Assembly: GCA_049602715.1 (NCBI GenBank)
Contig: JBMYRX010000003.1
Span: forward strand, 1-64,000
Reading direction: 5' to 3'
DNA: 64,000 bases
From: GCA-2697345 sp049602715
Lineage (GTDB): Bacteria > Pseudomonadota > Alphaproteobacteria > Rhodobacterales > Rhodobacteraceae
The notes under the pieces are model-generated. The model was not told the DNA's origin and ran no database searches. It saw only the letters and a program-made list of their open reading frames with translations. This document shows, in pieces, positions 35,958 to 45,385 of this stretch. The translations under genes and the position numbers were made by a program. Each line of letters starts with the position of its first letter. The first letter of the stretch is position 1.

Positions 35958-36517
35958 TAACCAACCTCTTTCATAGTAGCTTGTAGTGAAGCTAATTTCG
36001 CCCTAATTGATGTATCTAACATTTTTGAACCCACCTTAACAATTAAACCCCCAAGGATTGTTTCGTCTATAGCAGGCTCTATTTGTACTTTGTGGCCCGT
36101 AGATTTGCTGAGCACTTCTGCAAGCTTACTATATTGTTCCTCAGATAATTTGTTAGCACTTGTTATCTCTGCCGTAATTTCACCTTTTTCTTCAGCAAGC
36201 AGTCTTTGTAATTCAAGAACCAAATAAGGAACTATAAATAATCGTCTTTTAGAAGCCATTACGCCGAAAACGTTAGACATTAGTTTGCCCAAAGAAACTG
36301 CTTTTGACACACTAGAGATAATGTTTATTTGTTTGTTCCTACTCGCTAATGGTGAATTGAGAAACATCGAAAAATCCGAACTCTCATTCAAAAGAGACAC
36401 AATCGTCAGAGTATCCCTCTCAATTATATCTAAACTTCTTTGTTCCTTCGCAGACTCAAATAAAGCAGTGGCATATCTTGTAGCTATACCTAAACACTCC
36501 GACGCAGACACAGACAT
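35957..36517 (-). CDS. atpH: ATP synthase F1 delta subunit
   Basis: A 186-residue delta (OSCP-like) subunit linking F1 to the peripheral stalk. The N-terminal R-Y-A-T-A-L-F-E-S-A and C-terminal G-G-L-I-V-K-V-G motifs are typical. First gene of atpHAGDC. The F0 genes are not in the window, as usual for alphaproteobacteria where F0 lies elsewhere. Confidence 0.96.
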   Translation of the reverse strand: MSVSASECLGIATRYATALFESAKEQRSLDIIERDTLTIVSLLNESSDFSMFLNSPLASRNKQINIISSVSKAVSLGKLMSNVFGVMASKRRLFIVPYLVLELQRLLAEEKGEITAEITSANKLSEEQYSKLAEVLSKSTGHKVQIEPAIDETILGGLIVKVGSKMLDTSIRAKLASLQATMKEVG

Positions 36518-36663
36518 ATTTACCTCTAACAGTTACTTATTTATGGTCACAGTTTCTAGATAAAAATCGTGAACCGAAATAAAGTTACCAACACTGCTCA
36601 CTTAGCAAAGCCCGACGACAGCCGCAACCATCAATGACTAGAAAAGCCAAACAAAAACTGCAA

Positions 36664-36692
36664 TCAATACAGTATCTTAGTATAATTGCCAA
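36664..36692 (-). promoter_or_regulatory. Candidate promoter of the atp operon
   Basis: Minus strand TTGGCA (36687-36692), a 17-bp spacer, then TATTGA (36664-36669), about 150 bp upstream of atpH. This is the best sigma-70-like pair in the gap, but the -10 is imperfect. Confidence 0.4.
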
Positions 36693-36739
36693 TTAGTGCG
36701 ACCGTTTGAAGCTATAAAACTGATTCTATTAAACAAAAT

Positions 36740-37504
36740 TTAAACTTTTTTATTTAGACTCGGGCAAGTTTTAGAGGTGATTGGTCTACGATCAAGAGTC
36801 CTCAAAGAAACTCTCATTTTTATCTTATTAGAAGCTCTTGTTGTAGCAGCAATTTGTTTCGATGCCTCTACTACGAGAACACCACCAAATTGACCTGGTA
36901 GTACTTTTCTGCCAAATCTTTCCATAAATTTTGCCGACTTTAAACTAAACTTTCGGTTCGATGGAATTGAAAATAGTACACTTTTACTACTATCAATATG
37001 AAAGGAATTAGCCAGAAGTTGATTTTTTAATTGTGTAACAGTGTAGGGCCGCCCCGATCCGAAGGGAGTTGCTTCTCCTCTACACCATAAACCTGCCCGA
37101 TTCGGCACTATAAATAATGCCTTACCTCCTGGCGCTAAAATTCTTCGACATTCATTTAGCAAAGCTGAGATATTTTCGCTAAACTCTACTCCATGCAAAA
37201 AAATCATATAATCAGTCATACCAGTTGGAAGTGGCCACAAATATTCTTCGCTCAAAACGCATACGTTGGCACTATCATTAGGCCAACGAATGGCCCCTTG
37301 AGAAGCTGGCATTAGCAAGGTTAGTTTCTCCCTCTCCTCTTGAAATAACTCTGCAACAGGACTTAAGAAGCCGAAGCCAACAATATTTTTATTTTGAATA
37401 TTATCCCAATGTTCATTAATAACAGAGGTAATCACATCCTTAACTACAAGTCCCAATCCTGAGATCGAATAAAAATTTTGTAAGCTTTCGACATCTAATC
37501 GCAT
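36740..37504 (-). CDS. SAM-dependent methyltransferase-like protein
   Basis: About 254 residues with a degenerate class I methyltransferase fold: I-V-G-F-G-F-L in place of a glycine-rich motif I, and L-N-E-C-R-R-I-L-A-P-G-G-K-A-L-F-I-V-P as the post-motif region. Alphaproteobacterial relatives begin M-R-L-D-V, so I use the ATG at 37504 rather than the GTG at 37516. The substrate is unknown. It is divergent from clpA. In relatives it often precedes gloB, which is not here. Confidence 0.72.
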   Translation of the reverse strand: MRLDVESLQNFYSISGLGLVVKDVITSVINEHWDNIQNKNIVGFGFLSPVAELFQEEREKLTLLMPASQGAIRWPNDSANVCVLSEEYLWPLPTGMTDYMIFLHGVEFSENISALLNECRRILAPGGKALFIVPNRAGLWCRGEATPFGSGRPYTVTQLKNQLLANSFHIDSSKSVLFSIPSNRKFSLKSAKFMERFGRKVLPGQFGGVLVVEASKQIAATTRASNKIKMRVSLRTLDRRPITSKTCPSLNKKV

Positions 37505-37751
37505 GTTGGCTTTCACATTGATTCACTTATAATCTACTTAAATGATTTAAATCTGATTAATAAATATATTAAATACGTAAAACCAGTATGATATTCCGCA
37601 GACATAAACCCTAATAACCTAAAAATATCAAAAAATAAAAAAAAAAATAAAAAAGTACTTGAAGCTTATGAATTAAACACGAAATGTAGAGACTATCAGA
37701 AACCTAACAGCCTAGGATCTTATCAAGCATTAATTTTAAAGGAAATACTAC

Positions 37752-40082
37752 GTGCCCTCATTCTCCGATACTCTAGAAAAAGCTATCCATGTGGCATTAG
37801 CTCACTCAAACTCCCTAAAACACGAGCTCGCAACTCTCGAACACCTTCTTTTGGCTCTAACAGATGAACCTGAAGCAGCACAAGTTTTGAAGGCATGCAA
37901 TGTAGATCTAGAAAGTTTAAAAACTTCTCTAAATAATTTCATAAAAACAGAGCTAGCAAGCTTGGAAACCGGCATTGAGGGTTCAGAGGCCGTTCCAACA
38001 GCAGCATTTCAAAGAGTTATTCAAAGAGCTGCAATCCATGTTCAATCATCTGGTAGAAATGAGGTTACAGGAGCAAATGTACTAGTAGCAATTTTTGCTG
38101 AACGAGAATCAAATGCGGTCCATTTCTTACAAGAGCAAGAAATGACTCGATATGATGCTGTAAATTATATTGCCCACGGGCTAGCAAAAAATCCTTCTTT
38201 TTTGGATTCGAAATCCATTACAGGCGCAGAGGATTTAAATGAAAACGGCAATTCTGATAGTGAAGAAACCCGGCCCAAAAAAGAATCTGCGCTAGAAAAA
38301 TATTGTGTTGATTTAAATCGAAGATCTCGAAACGGAACTATAGATCCTCTCATAGGTCGCGAACTCGAAATTGAACGTTGTATACAAATACTATGTCGAA
38401 GAAGAAAAAATAACCCCATTTTGGTAGGGGACCCTGGCGTTGGGAAAACAGCAATAGCCGAAGGATTAGCTTACAGGATAGTGGCACAGGAAGTCCCACT
38501 GGTACTCGGGGATACTATAATTTATTCTCTTGATATGGGGTCCTTACTTGCTGGGACCAGGTATCGAGGTGACTTCGAAGAGCGTCTAAAATCTGTTATG
38601 AAAGAATTAGAGGAACATCCAGATGCTGTTCTCTTTATAGATGAAATTCATACAGTCATCGGAGCAGGCGCAACATCGGGAGGATCAATGGATGCATCAA
38701 ATCTGCTCAAACCAGCCCTTCAAGGTGGTGAGCTGAGGTGTATGGGATCAACAACCTACAAAGAATATAGACAACATTTTGAAAAAGATAGAGCCCTAAG
38801 TCGGCGTTTTCAAAAAATTGACGTAAAGGAGCCTTCTATTGAAGATACAATAAAAATACTGCGAGGTCTTAAATCTTACTTCGAAAAACATCACAGTATA
38901 AAATATTCCTCCGAAGCTATCAAAACAGCTGTAGAATTATCCTCAAGGTACATTCATGACAAAAAGTTGCCTGATAAAGCTATTGATGTAATTGACGAAG
39001 CAGGTGCTGCCCAACAACTACAGTCGGAGTCTAAAAAACGCAAAATTATCTCAGTGAAAGAGATCGAAGAGGTCGTTGCCAAAATCGCAAGAATTCCACC
39101 TAAAAATTTAAACAAAGATGATGCTCAGAACCTTCAAGATTTAGAAATCTCCTTAAAAAGAGTAGTTTTTGGCCAAGACTCGGCTATTACTGCTTTATCT
39201 TCGGCGATAAAGCTTTCCCGAGCTGGTTTAAGGGAGCCTGAAAAACCTATAGGTAATTATCTTTTTGCTGGTCCTACAGGTGTTGGAAAAACAGAAGTTG
39301 CTAATCAATTGGCGTCCACTCTTGGCGTCGAATTATTGAGATTTGATATGTCAGAGTATATGGAAAAACATGCTGTCTCAAGATTAATTGGAGCTCCTCC
39401 TGGTTACGTTGGTTTTGACCAAGGTGGACTTTTAACTGATGGCGTCGACCAACATCCCCACTCAGTATTATTGTTAGACGAAATTGAAAAAGCTCACCCG
39501 GATGTTTTTAATATTTTACTTCAAATTATGGATCATGGGAAGTTAACTGATCATAATGGTAGGAAAGTAGATTTTCGCAATGTAATTCTGATAATGACGT
39601 CCAATGCCGGTGCGTCAGACATGGCTAAAGCTGCAATAGGTTTTGGAAGAGATAAAAGAGAGGGAGAGGATACAGCGGCAATCGAAAGAATATTTTCTCC
39701 AGAATTCAGAAATAGACTTGATGCTGTAATTAGTTTTTCTTCTTTAGGAAGAGGTGTGATAACAAAAGTAGTCGAAAAATTCGTTTTACAGCTTGAAGCA
39801 CAATTGATGGATAGAAACGTGACATTTGAACTGTCAAAAAAGGCTGCTGAATGGCTCGGTTCAAAGGGGTATGATGAAAAAATGGGAGCAAGGCCTCTTG
39901 CAAGAGTAATACAAGAAAAAATTAAGAAACCATTAGCTGATGAACTATTATTTGGAAGATTATCAAAAGGTGGAGTGGTAAAAGTAGATTTGGTAAAAGA
40001 TGAGATTAACCTGGAAATTATAAAACCAGAAGTTGAAAAAATAGCAGCTAAAAAGAAACCAAAACTACTAACAGCTAAATAG
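37752..40082 (+). CDS. clpA: ATP-dependent Clp protease ATP-binding subunit ClpA
   Basis: A 776-residue Hsp100 unfoldase that feeds ClpP. It has an N-terminal Clp_N repeat domain (1-145) for ClpS binding and two AAA+ modules with Walker A G-D-P-G-V-G-K-T-A (near 226) and G-P-T-G-V-G-K-T-E (near 510). The ClpP-contacting loop is near I-G-F-G. It starts with GTG behind an AAGGAAA site. clpS, usually adjacent, is not next to it: only 235 bp lie upstream and no ClpS-like frame fits there. Confidence 0.96.
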   Translation: MPSFSDTLEKAIHVALAHSNSLKHELATLEHLLLALTDEPEAAQVLKACNVDLESLKTSLNNFIKTELASLETGIEGSEAVPTAAFQRVIQRAAIHVQSSGRNEVTGANVLVAIFAERESNAVHFLQEQEMTRYDAVNYIAHGLAKNPSFLDSKSITGAEDLNENGNSDSEETRPKKESALEKYCVDLNRRSRNGTIDPLIGRELEIERCIQILCRRRKNNPILVGDPGVGKTAIAEGLAYRIVAQEVPLVLGDTIIYSLDMGSLLAGTRYRGDFEERLKSVMKELEEHPDAVLFIDEIHTVIGAGATSGGSMDASNLLKPALQGGELRCMGSTTYKEYRQHFEKDRALSRRFQKIDVKEPSIEDTIKILRGLKSYFEKHHSIKYSSEAIKTAVELSSRYIHDKKLPDKAIDVIDEAGAAQQLQSESKKRKIISVKEIEEVVAKIARIPPKNLNKDDAQNLQDLEISLKRVVFGQDSAITALSSAIKLSRAGLREPEKPIGNYLFAGPTGVGKTEVANQLASTLGVELLRFDMSEYMEKHAVSRLIGAPPGYVGFDQGGLLTDGVDQHPHSVLLLDEIEKAHPDVFNILLQIMDHGKLTDHNGRKVDFRNVILIMTSNAGASDMAKAAIGFGRDKREGEDTAAIERIFSPEFRNRLDAVISFSSLGRGVITKVVEKFVLQLEAQLMDRNVTFELSKKAAEWLGSKGYDEKMGARPLARVIQEKIKKPLADELLFGRLSKGGVVKVDLVKDEINLEIIKPEVEKIAAKKKPKLLTAK

Positions 40083-40085
40083 TTT

Positions 40086-42026
40086 TTAACGTTCCGTCAA
40101 TTTAATCTCTATTCTTCTATTCTTGGCTCTGGCTTCTTCTGTGTCCCTTGGATCAAATGGTTGATGCTCGCCGAAACCTGTGGCAGCCAAACGGCCTGGC
40201 GGGATATTGAATTGATCGGACATATACCTCACAACAGATAAGGCTCGGGCCTGACTTAATTCCCAATTATCCTTATAAATTCCCTGACCACTTAACGGCA
40301 TATTATCAGTATGACCATCAACTCGTAAAACCCAGTTTATCTCGGGTGGGATTTTCGAAGAAATAGTCTTTATAATATCTGAGACTAATCGTATCTGGTC
40401 AATGCCTTTTGTGGATATATTAGCTTTACCCTTCTCGAATAATATTTCAGATGAAAAAATAAACCTATCGCCTTTTATTTTTATTCCTTCTTGGTTCTCA
40501 AGCGCTTTCTCAACTTCTGCAAAAAATTTAGATTGATATTTCTTAAGTTCTTTGGCTTCAGCTTCTAAGCGTTCACGATCTTTTTGTTTGAGCTTAAAGA
40601 TTTCAGCTTTATCTTTTCTTAATTCTTCCAAAGCTTTATCTCGTTGTAGCGCAAAAAGCTCTAACTGAGCATTTTTCTTCTTCAAAGCTGCTAGCGTATT
40701 TGCTTCTTTATTTCTGAGTTGAATTAATTTTAACTGCTCAGCTTTTAAATTTTTAAGAGTGCTATCGCGCTCTAAACTCAAAGCATTCAACTCATCATTT
40801 TTTTTCTTAAGTTCTTTTGAGCTTCTTCTTTGTTCTGATGCAACTCGAGCTAATGCCGCATTTAATTTGTTTGTTAAATTAGCGACCTCCACTTTCTCTA
40901 CTATGTCTTTTTCCTCAGAAGCATTAAGTAATCCCTGAAGAAAGCCCAGCTGCTGGCGTACCTCTGTCAATTGCTGATTCAATGCTTCTATTGATAATTT
41001 TGCTTGTAAGCTAACTGTCTTTTCTTTTTCAAGCTGTGATCGAGCGTTTGAAAGTAAAACTTTTTGTAGATCAGCTTTGGTTAATTCATCCGATGCCCGT
41101 TTTTCAGCTAAGATCTTTTGCGCTAATGCGTCTTTCAACATCCTACTAAGAGAAGCTTCTTTTAAAGCTGCATTGGACTTTACTTCTCTGATTTCACTCA
41201 ATGCGACTAATAATTTCGTATTCAAATCGTTTTTAAGAGATTTTGCAGCTGCTAGTAATGTCAAGGTTTCTTCTGCCTCTTTCCTTTTCTCCTCTAGCGC
41301 GAGAGACATAGCGGTTAGCTCTGCATTACCATTTTTTAATTTCATTCTTAATATTTCTGCAGCAGCCGCCTCCAATAATCCCAACGATTTTAACTCTGAT
41401 ATTTTTTTTATTTGTTTTTTACTGTCAAGCTCCATTTCAGAAACGAGTAATTCTATCGCCTCTCTCTTAGCAGCGGCTAACCGCGCTGCTTCAACTTTTT
41501 CGTCAATTTCTTCACGAGCTTTGGCTAAAGCGAGCTGGGTGAGCTGTTTTTCTGAAAACTCTTTTTCTAATGCTGAAGTCTTACTATCTAATTGAGATTT
41601 TGTGGATGTTAGACGTGAAGACAGATCCTTATTATCAGCCAGTAATGCCAACACTTGTTGTTCAAAGTTGGCGATTATAGCTTTTTGACTATCAGACTTA
41701 CCAACTAGGGATGCTATCAATGTCCTTTGTCTGCTTATTTCTTTAGAACTCTCATCAACTAATCCACCCAAACGAGTAACCTGATCTTCAAGATTACTAC
41801 CTCGCTGCTGCTCTAATCCTAATTGTAAAGCTAATGTGTTTAAACTATCTGACAAATCATCTAACTCAGAACCTTGTGTTTCTATAGTTTCGCGAAGCAT
41901 AAACTGCACTATCATAAAAATGGATATAATAAAAATTAAGACAAGAAGTAATGCTGTCATAGCATCCACAAACCCTGGCCATATGTTAGCCTCAAAACGT
42001 CTACCACTTCGACGACTTAAGGCCAT
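40086..42026 (-). CDS. MotB/TolR-like OmpA-domain protein with long coiled coil
   Basis: A 646-residue membrane protein. An N-terminal helix (about 18-45) carries Asp in F-V-D-A-M-T-A-L-L-L-V-L-I-F, at the place of the proton-carrying Asp of MotB/TolR. Then come about 450 residues of charged heptad-like sequence rich in Lys/Glu/Ala/Leu (about 50-505), predicted coiled coil. The C-terminal OmpA peptidoglycan-binding domain (about 510-646) shows V-D-G-H-T-D-N and N-R-R-I-E-I. It is encoded 100 bp after the ExbB-like partner. Function unknown; a proton-driven, wall-anchored complex is likely. Confidence 0.82.
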   Translation of the reverse strand: MALSRRSGRRFEANIWPGFVDAMTALLLVLIFIISIFMIVQFMLRETIETQGSELDDLSDSLNTLALQLGLEQQRGSNLEDQVTRLGGLVDESSKEISRQRTLIASLVGKSDSQKAIIANFEQQVLALLADNKDLSSRLTSTKSQLDSKTSALEKEFSEKQLTQLALAKAREEIDEKVEAARLAAAKREAIELLVSEMELDSKKQIKKISELKSLGLLEAAAAEILRMKLKNGNAELTAMSLALEEKRKEAEETLTLLAAAKSLKNDLNTKLLVALSEIREVKSNAALKEASLSRMLKDALAQKILAEKRASDELTKADLQKVLLSNARSQLEKEKTVSLQAKLSIEALNQQLTEVRQQLGFLQGLLNASEEKDIVEKVEVANLTNKLNAALARVASEQRRSSKELKKKNDELNALSLERDSTLKNLKAEQLKLIQLRNKEANTLAALKKKNAQLELFALQRDKALEELRKDKAEIFKLKQKDRERLEAEAKELKKYQSKFFAEVEKALENQEGIKIKGDRFIFSSEILFEKGKANISTKGIDQIRLVSDIIKTISSKIPPEINWVLRVDGHTDNMPLSGQGIYKDNWELSQARALSVVRYMSDQFNIPPGRLAATGFGEHQPFDPRDTEEARAKNRRIEIKLTER

Positions 42027-42126
42027 TTCAAAACAACCTAGGTAAGATATTTGATTCTTTAATTAAACTTTTCATTCTTAAAATTTATGGATTAACTCGC
42101 TTGAATAACATGGTCTGAATTTCACT

Positions 42127-43236
42127 TTAATTATCACTTTTCTTTCGTTCAGCCGAAATTTCGTCAAAAATATTTACTAGCTGTGTTTCAATACTTCTAA
42201 GTCGCATTCGGCTCTCAGCGTCAGAACTATTATCTTGTTCTTTATCATAGCGTAGTTGATCCAAAAGGTTTTCCTGACTTTGAGCTACCCTCTTCAATGC
42301 TGAGCCAACATCGTCTGATTGATCAATCCTCTCGATCAATCTTAGTACTGTTTCAACCATCTTGTCAGCACGCTCATCATTTTGCTTCCGAGAATTTTCT
42401 AGATTATCCAAAAAATCATCAAACCTCGCGTTCTGTTCTATTATATGGTTTAAGATGGGGACAAGGTCAGAATTTACTTGAGGGATTACCTCTCCTTCAT
42501 TGCCTGCAAAAGAAAATTTTGTGACTGAGGACAACCATTCCTCCATTTGACGATAAAACCGGTTTTGGCCATGTCCTGCAAAAAGTTCCAACAGCCCAAC
42601 AACAAGAGAACCTGCCAGCCCGAGCAATGATGATGAAAAAGCCGTACCCATCCCAGCCAACTGGCTCTCTAATCCATCCATTAGTTTAGCAAAAACTTCG
42701 ACGCCACTTTCTCCCTCTTGTGGGTTCAGAGACCTTATCGTATCCACGACTCCTGGAATTGTTATAGCTAACCCATAAAAAGTTCCTAAAAGTCCTAGAA
42801 AGATTAGTAAATTTATTACATACCTAGTTATATCTCTAGACTCATCCATTCGAGTTGCCACGGAGTCCAATATTGTTCTCGCAGAAGTAGATGTTACTTT
42901 CATCTTATAACCACCTGCATTTAATACCGCTGCTAGGGAAGCTAAGAGCCTTGGGGTTCTACTCGAGATAGACTCAGGTTGATTTTGAGCTACTTTTTTA
43001 ATCCAAGATACTGATGACATAAGCTGTGTGACCTGCCAAAAGCACGCTATAACTCCAAAGAGAAACACAATAAATATAAGTCCATTCAAATAGAGATTCG
43101 CTGAGACGACTGACGCTAATTGTGGATATATAGCGTATCCACCTAAACCGGTTAATACTAACACACAAAGCATGAATAGAACTTGACGCATGGGGCCGGT
43201 AAAATCTAAACTCTTATCTTCTCCGAGAGCTTTCAT
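42127..43236 (-). CDS. MotA/TolQ/ExbB-like proton channel protein
   Basis: A 369-residue inner-membrane protein with two helices near the N-terminus (about 17-37 and 51-71), then the channel pair typical of MotA/TolQ/ExbB: L-L-I-F-L-G-L-L-G-T-F-Y-G-L-A (about 142-157) and M-G-T-A-F-S-S-S-L-L-G-L-A-G (about 193-213). A cytoplasmic helical tail (about 240-369) follows. It pairs with the downstream OmpA-domain protein and should form a pentamer around its helices. The pair is conserved in Rhodobacteraceae beside DUF2125 and tyrA, so a housekeeping envelope role is more likely than defence. Confidence 0.82.
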   Translation of the reverse strand: MKALGEDKSLDFTGPMRQVLFMLCVLVLTGLGGYAIYPQLASVVSANLYLNGLIFIVFLFGVIACFWQVTQLMSSVSWIKKVAQNQPESISSRTPRLLASLAAVLNAGGYKMKVTSTSARTILDSVATRMDESRDITRYVINLLIFLGLLGTFYGLAITIPGVVDTIRSLNPQEGESGVEVFAKLMDGLESQLAGMGTAFSSSLLGLAGSLVVGLLELFAGHGQNRFYRQMEEWLSSVTKFSFAGNEGEVIPQVNSDLVPILNHIIEQNARFDDFLDNLENSRKQNDERADKMVETVLRLIERIDQSDDVGSALKRVAQSQENLLDQLRYDKEQDNSSDAESRMRLRSIETQLVNIFDEISAERKKSDN

Positions 43237-43379
43237 GCTAATACCTTTTCAAAATCATCTTTAGATAAACTCATTGTAAATGCAGAGGATCATTTTTCCA
43301 AGTTTATTATAAATATCTTTTAGTTAAAGAACTAGTAACTTATAGAACATGAAGAAATATCAATAAAAAAGAAGCTCTT

Positions 43380-44318
43380 ATGCGTTTACTTTTAATCATT
43401 ACATCACTTTTGGCACTAATTTGGTCTAGTTATTGGATAGTTTTTTCCGTGAAATTGAAATCTGAGGTATCAGATTTCATAGAGAGCCATAATTCTGACC
43501 AGTGGTTAGTAGAATACTCAGATCTTTCGATCAAAGGTTTTCCAAACCGCTTTGATATAACTCTCAACAAACTTTACATCAGAAACAATGACTTATCGGT
43601 TACTTGGTTGTTACCCTATTTTCAAATACTCTCTCTAAGCTATAAACCAAACCACTTAATATTGGTTTTCCCTAACACACAAACACTAGAAAATGGTAAT
43701 AATAAGATCATTTTTAATACAACAGACATGTTAGCTAGTCTTAGTTTTATGGACTATAAATTTTCTGAATTAGATCAGTTCATACTAAGTATTGAGAAAT
43801 CTGAGCTTAAAGGTCCCAAACATAAAATACTAAATACCACAGCGTTAAATGTTGCAGTTAAACAAAACAAAACACATAACGGTAATTATCATCTTGGTTT
43901 CCGAGGAAACGATATTCAGTTAAATTTACCAGAAAAAAATAATTTTAATTTTATTTTTGATGTGGAAATGGCACTCGAAGAGTTGAATGGTTTGACTAAT
44001 AAAAAGATGCCGAAGATTAGCACCGTAGATATCAAAGCTCTAAATCTCAGCTCTCCAAATTTTAATATCAATGGTAATGGAAAAGCCTCCTTCAATGATA
44101 ATATTATAAAAGACGGTATTTTAAACATCAAAGCTAAAAATTGGAGAAGTTTTTTTAATACGTTATTTCCAGAGAATGCAAAACTCCGGATGGGTCTAGA
44201 CCTTATTGCGCCGGTTACCCAAAACGACGAAACCTTACATTTCAGTTTAAAGTTAGAAAATGGGAATATATATCTCGGGCCCATCTTTATTGGTAGCTTA
44301 AGCAATATACTAGAATAA
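43380..44318 (+). CDS. DUF2125 family protein
   Basis: A 312-residue DUF2125 protein with an N-terminal membrane anchor or signal helix (about 3-22) and the family sequence I-K-G-F-P-N-R-F-D-I-T-L near residue 55 and P-Y-F-Q-I-L-S-L-S-Y-K-P-N-H just after residue 80. Predicted periplasmic domain made largely of beta strands. Function unknown. It is divergent from the ExbB/OmpA pair and convergent with tyrA, the usual context in Rhodobacteraceae. Confidence 0.82.
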   Translation: MRLLLIITSLLALIWSSYWIVFSVKLKSEVSDFIESHNSDQWLVEYSDLSIKGFPNRFDITLNKLYIRNNDLSVTWLLPYFQILSLSYKPNHLILVFPNTQTLENGNNKIIFNTTDMLASLSFMDYKFSELDQFILSIEKSELKGPKHKILNTTALNVAVKQNKTHNGNYHLGFRGNDIQLNLPEKNNFNFIFDVEMALEELNGLTNKKMPKISTVDIKALNLSSPNFNINGNGKASFNDNIIKDGILNIKAKNWRSFFNTLFPENAKLRMGLDLIAPVTQNDETLHFSLKLENGNIYLGPIFIGSLSNILE

Positions 44319-44358
44319 TAAATCTTTATCGTACAAACAATATGGGCCCTCTAATACT

Positions 44359-45279
44359 TTATCTTTTAACTCTGCCAAAATCGGGAGCATCAGTATCTTG
44401 CCCAGCTTCAATTACTCCACGCCTTATTTCGCGAGTTCGAGTAAAATATTTATGTAAGAAATCGCCATCTCCAGTTCGTATAGCTCGTTGGAGAGCAAAA
44501 AGTTCCTCTGTAAAGCGGCCCAAAATCTCCAATGTAGCCTCTTTATTAGATAGAAAAACATCTCGCCACATCGTTGGGTCTGAAGCAGCGATTCTTGTAA
44601 AATCTCTGAAACCAGCTGCTGAGTATTTTACCACTTCACTATCTGTAACCCGACGCAAATCATCTGCAACTCCTACCATAGTATAAGCAATCAAATGTGG
44701 TGCATGAGACGTCACAGCTAAAACTAAATCATGATGGTCTGGATCCATCAACTCAACATTTGCTCCCAGCGATGACCAAAGGTTCTTAAGTTTCTCCAAT
44801 CTAACTAATTCATGATCTTTTACATTTTCTGGCGTCAGTAAACACCATCTATTATCAAATAACTCAGCAAACCCCGCCTCGGGTCCAGACTGTTCAGTAC
44901 CGGCAATTGGATGTGCCGGAATAAAAAGTACTTCATCAGAAACATAAGGCATTACTTCATCTATCACCGCTCTTTTAGTTGACCCAACATCTGTTAGAGT
45001 AGAACCAATCTTCAGTTCACTTGATATTTCTTTTACAACCTCGCTCATTGCACCTACCGGTACGCACAGAATAACCAGATCCGCATCTTTTACGGCATTT
45101 TTAGGATTATCATATATTTTGTCACAAATACCCAAAGCCCTAGCTTTTTCGCGTGTCTCGCTAGACCTCGAGTAGCCTGTAATTTCATGTGCAAGTTCAC
45201 CGCGCCGTATAGCATGCGAAATGGAAGACGCTATTAGGCCCAAACCAACTAATGCCACTTTATTATAAATCTCAGTCAT
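44359..45279 (-). CDS. tyrC: Prephenate/arogenate (cyclohexadienyl) dehydrogenase
   Basis: A 306-residue NAD(P)-dependent dehydrogenase of the TyrA family. The N-terminal Rossmann motif is V-G-L-G-L-I-A-S-S, followed by the catalytic-domain motifs H-P-I-A-G-T-E-Q-S-G-P and S-H-A-P-H-L-I-A. It oxidatively decarboxylates prephenate or arogenate toward tyrosine. There is no fused chorismate mutase. Cofactor and substrate preference are not decided from sequence. hisC, often adjacent, is not seen here. Confidence 0.93.
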   Translation of the reverse strand: MTEIYNKVALVGLGLIASSISHAIRRGELAHEITGYSRSSETREKARALGICDKIYDNPKNAVKDADLVILCVPVGAMSEVVKEISSELKIGSTLTDVGSTKRAVIDEVMPYVSDEVLFIPAHPIAGTEQSGPEAGFAELFDNRWCLLTPENVKDHELVRLEKLKNLWSSLGANVELMDPDHHDLVLAVTSHAPHLIAYTMVGVADDLRRVTDSEVVKYSAAGFRDFTRIAASDPTMWRDVFLSNKEATLEILGRFTEELFALQRAIRTGDGDFLHKYFTRTREIRRGVIEAGQDTDAPDFGRVKR

Positions 45280-45385
45280 ATCTCTTACTCATCGATAATT
45301 ATTAATTTCATTACAATTTTCACATAGTTGCTATTGGTTGCCATCAGTTTGTCTACAGAAATATTAAATTGTATCTTAAACTGAT

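Noticed and set aside
37628..37653. A-rich tract upstream of clpA as a repeat or mobile-element trace
   Set aside because: A simple low-complexity stretch in AT-rich intergenic DNA, without flanking repeats.
40086..43236. Zorya-type anti-phage defence system
   Set aside because: The ZorA/ZorB-like pair lacks zorC, zorD or zorE, is flanked by housekeeping genes and appears to be conserved in Rhodobacteraceae, so defence is not supported.
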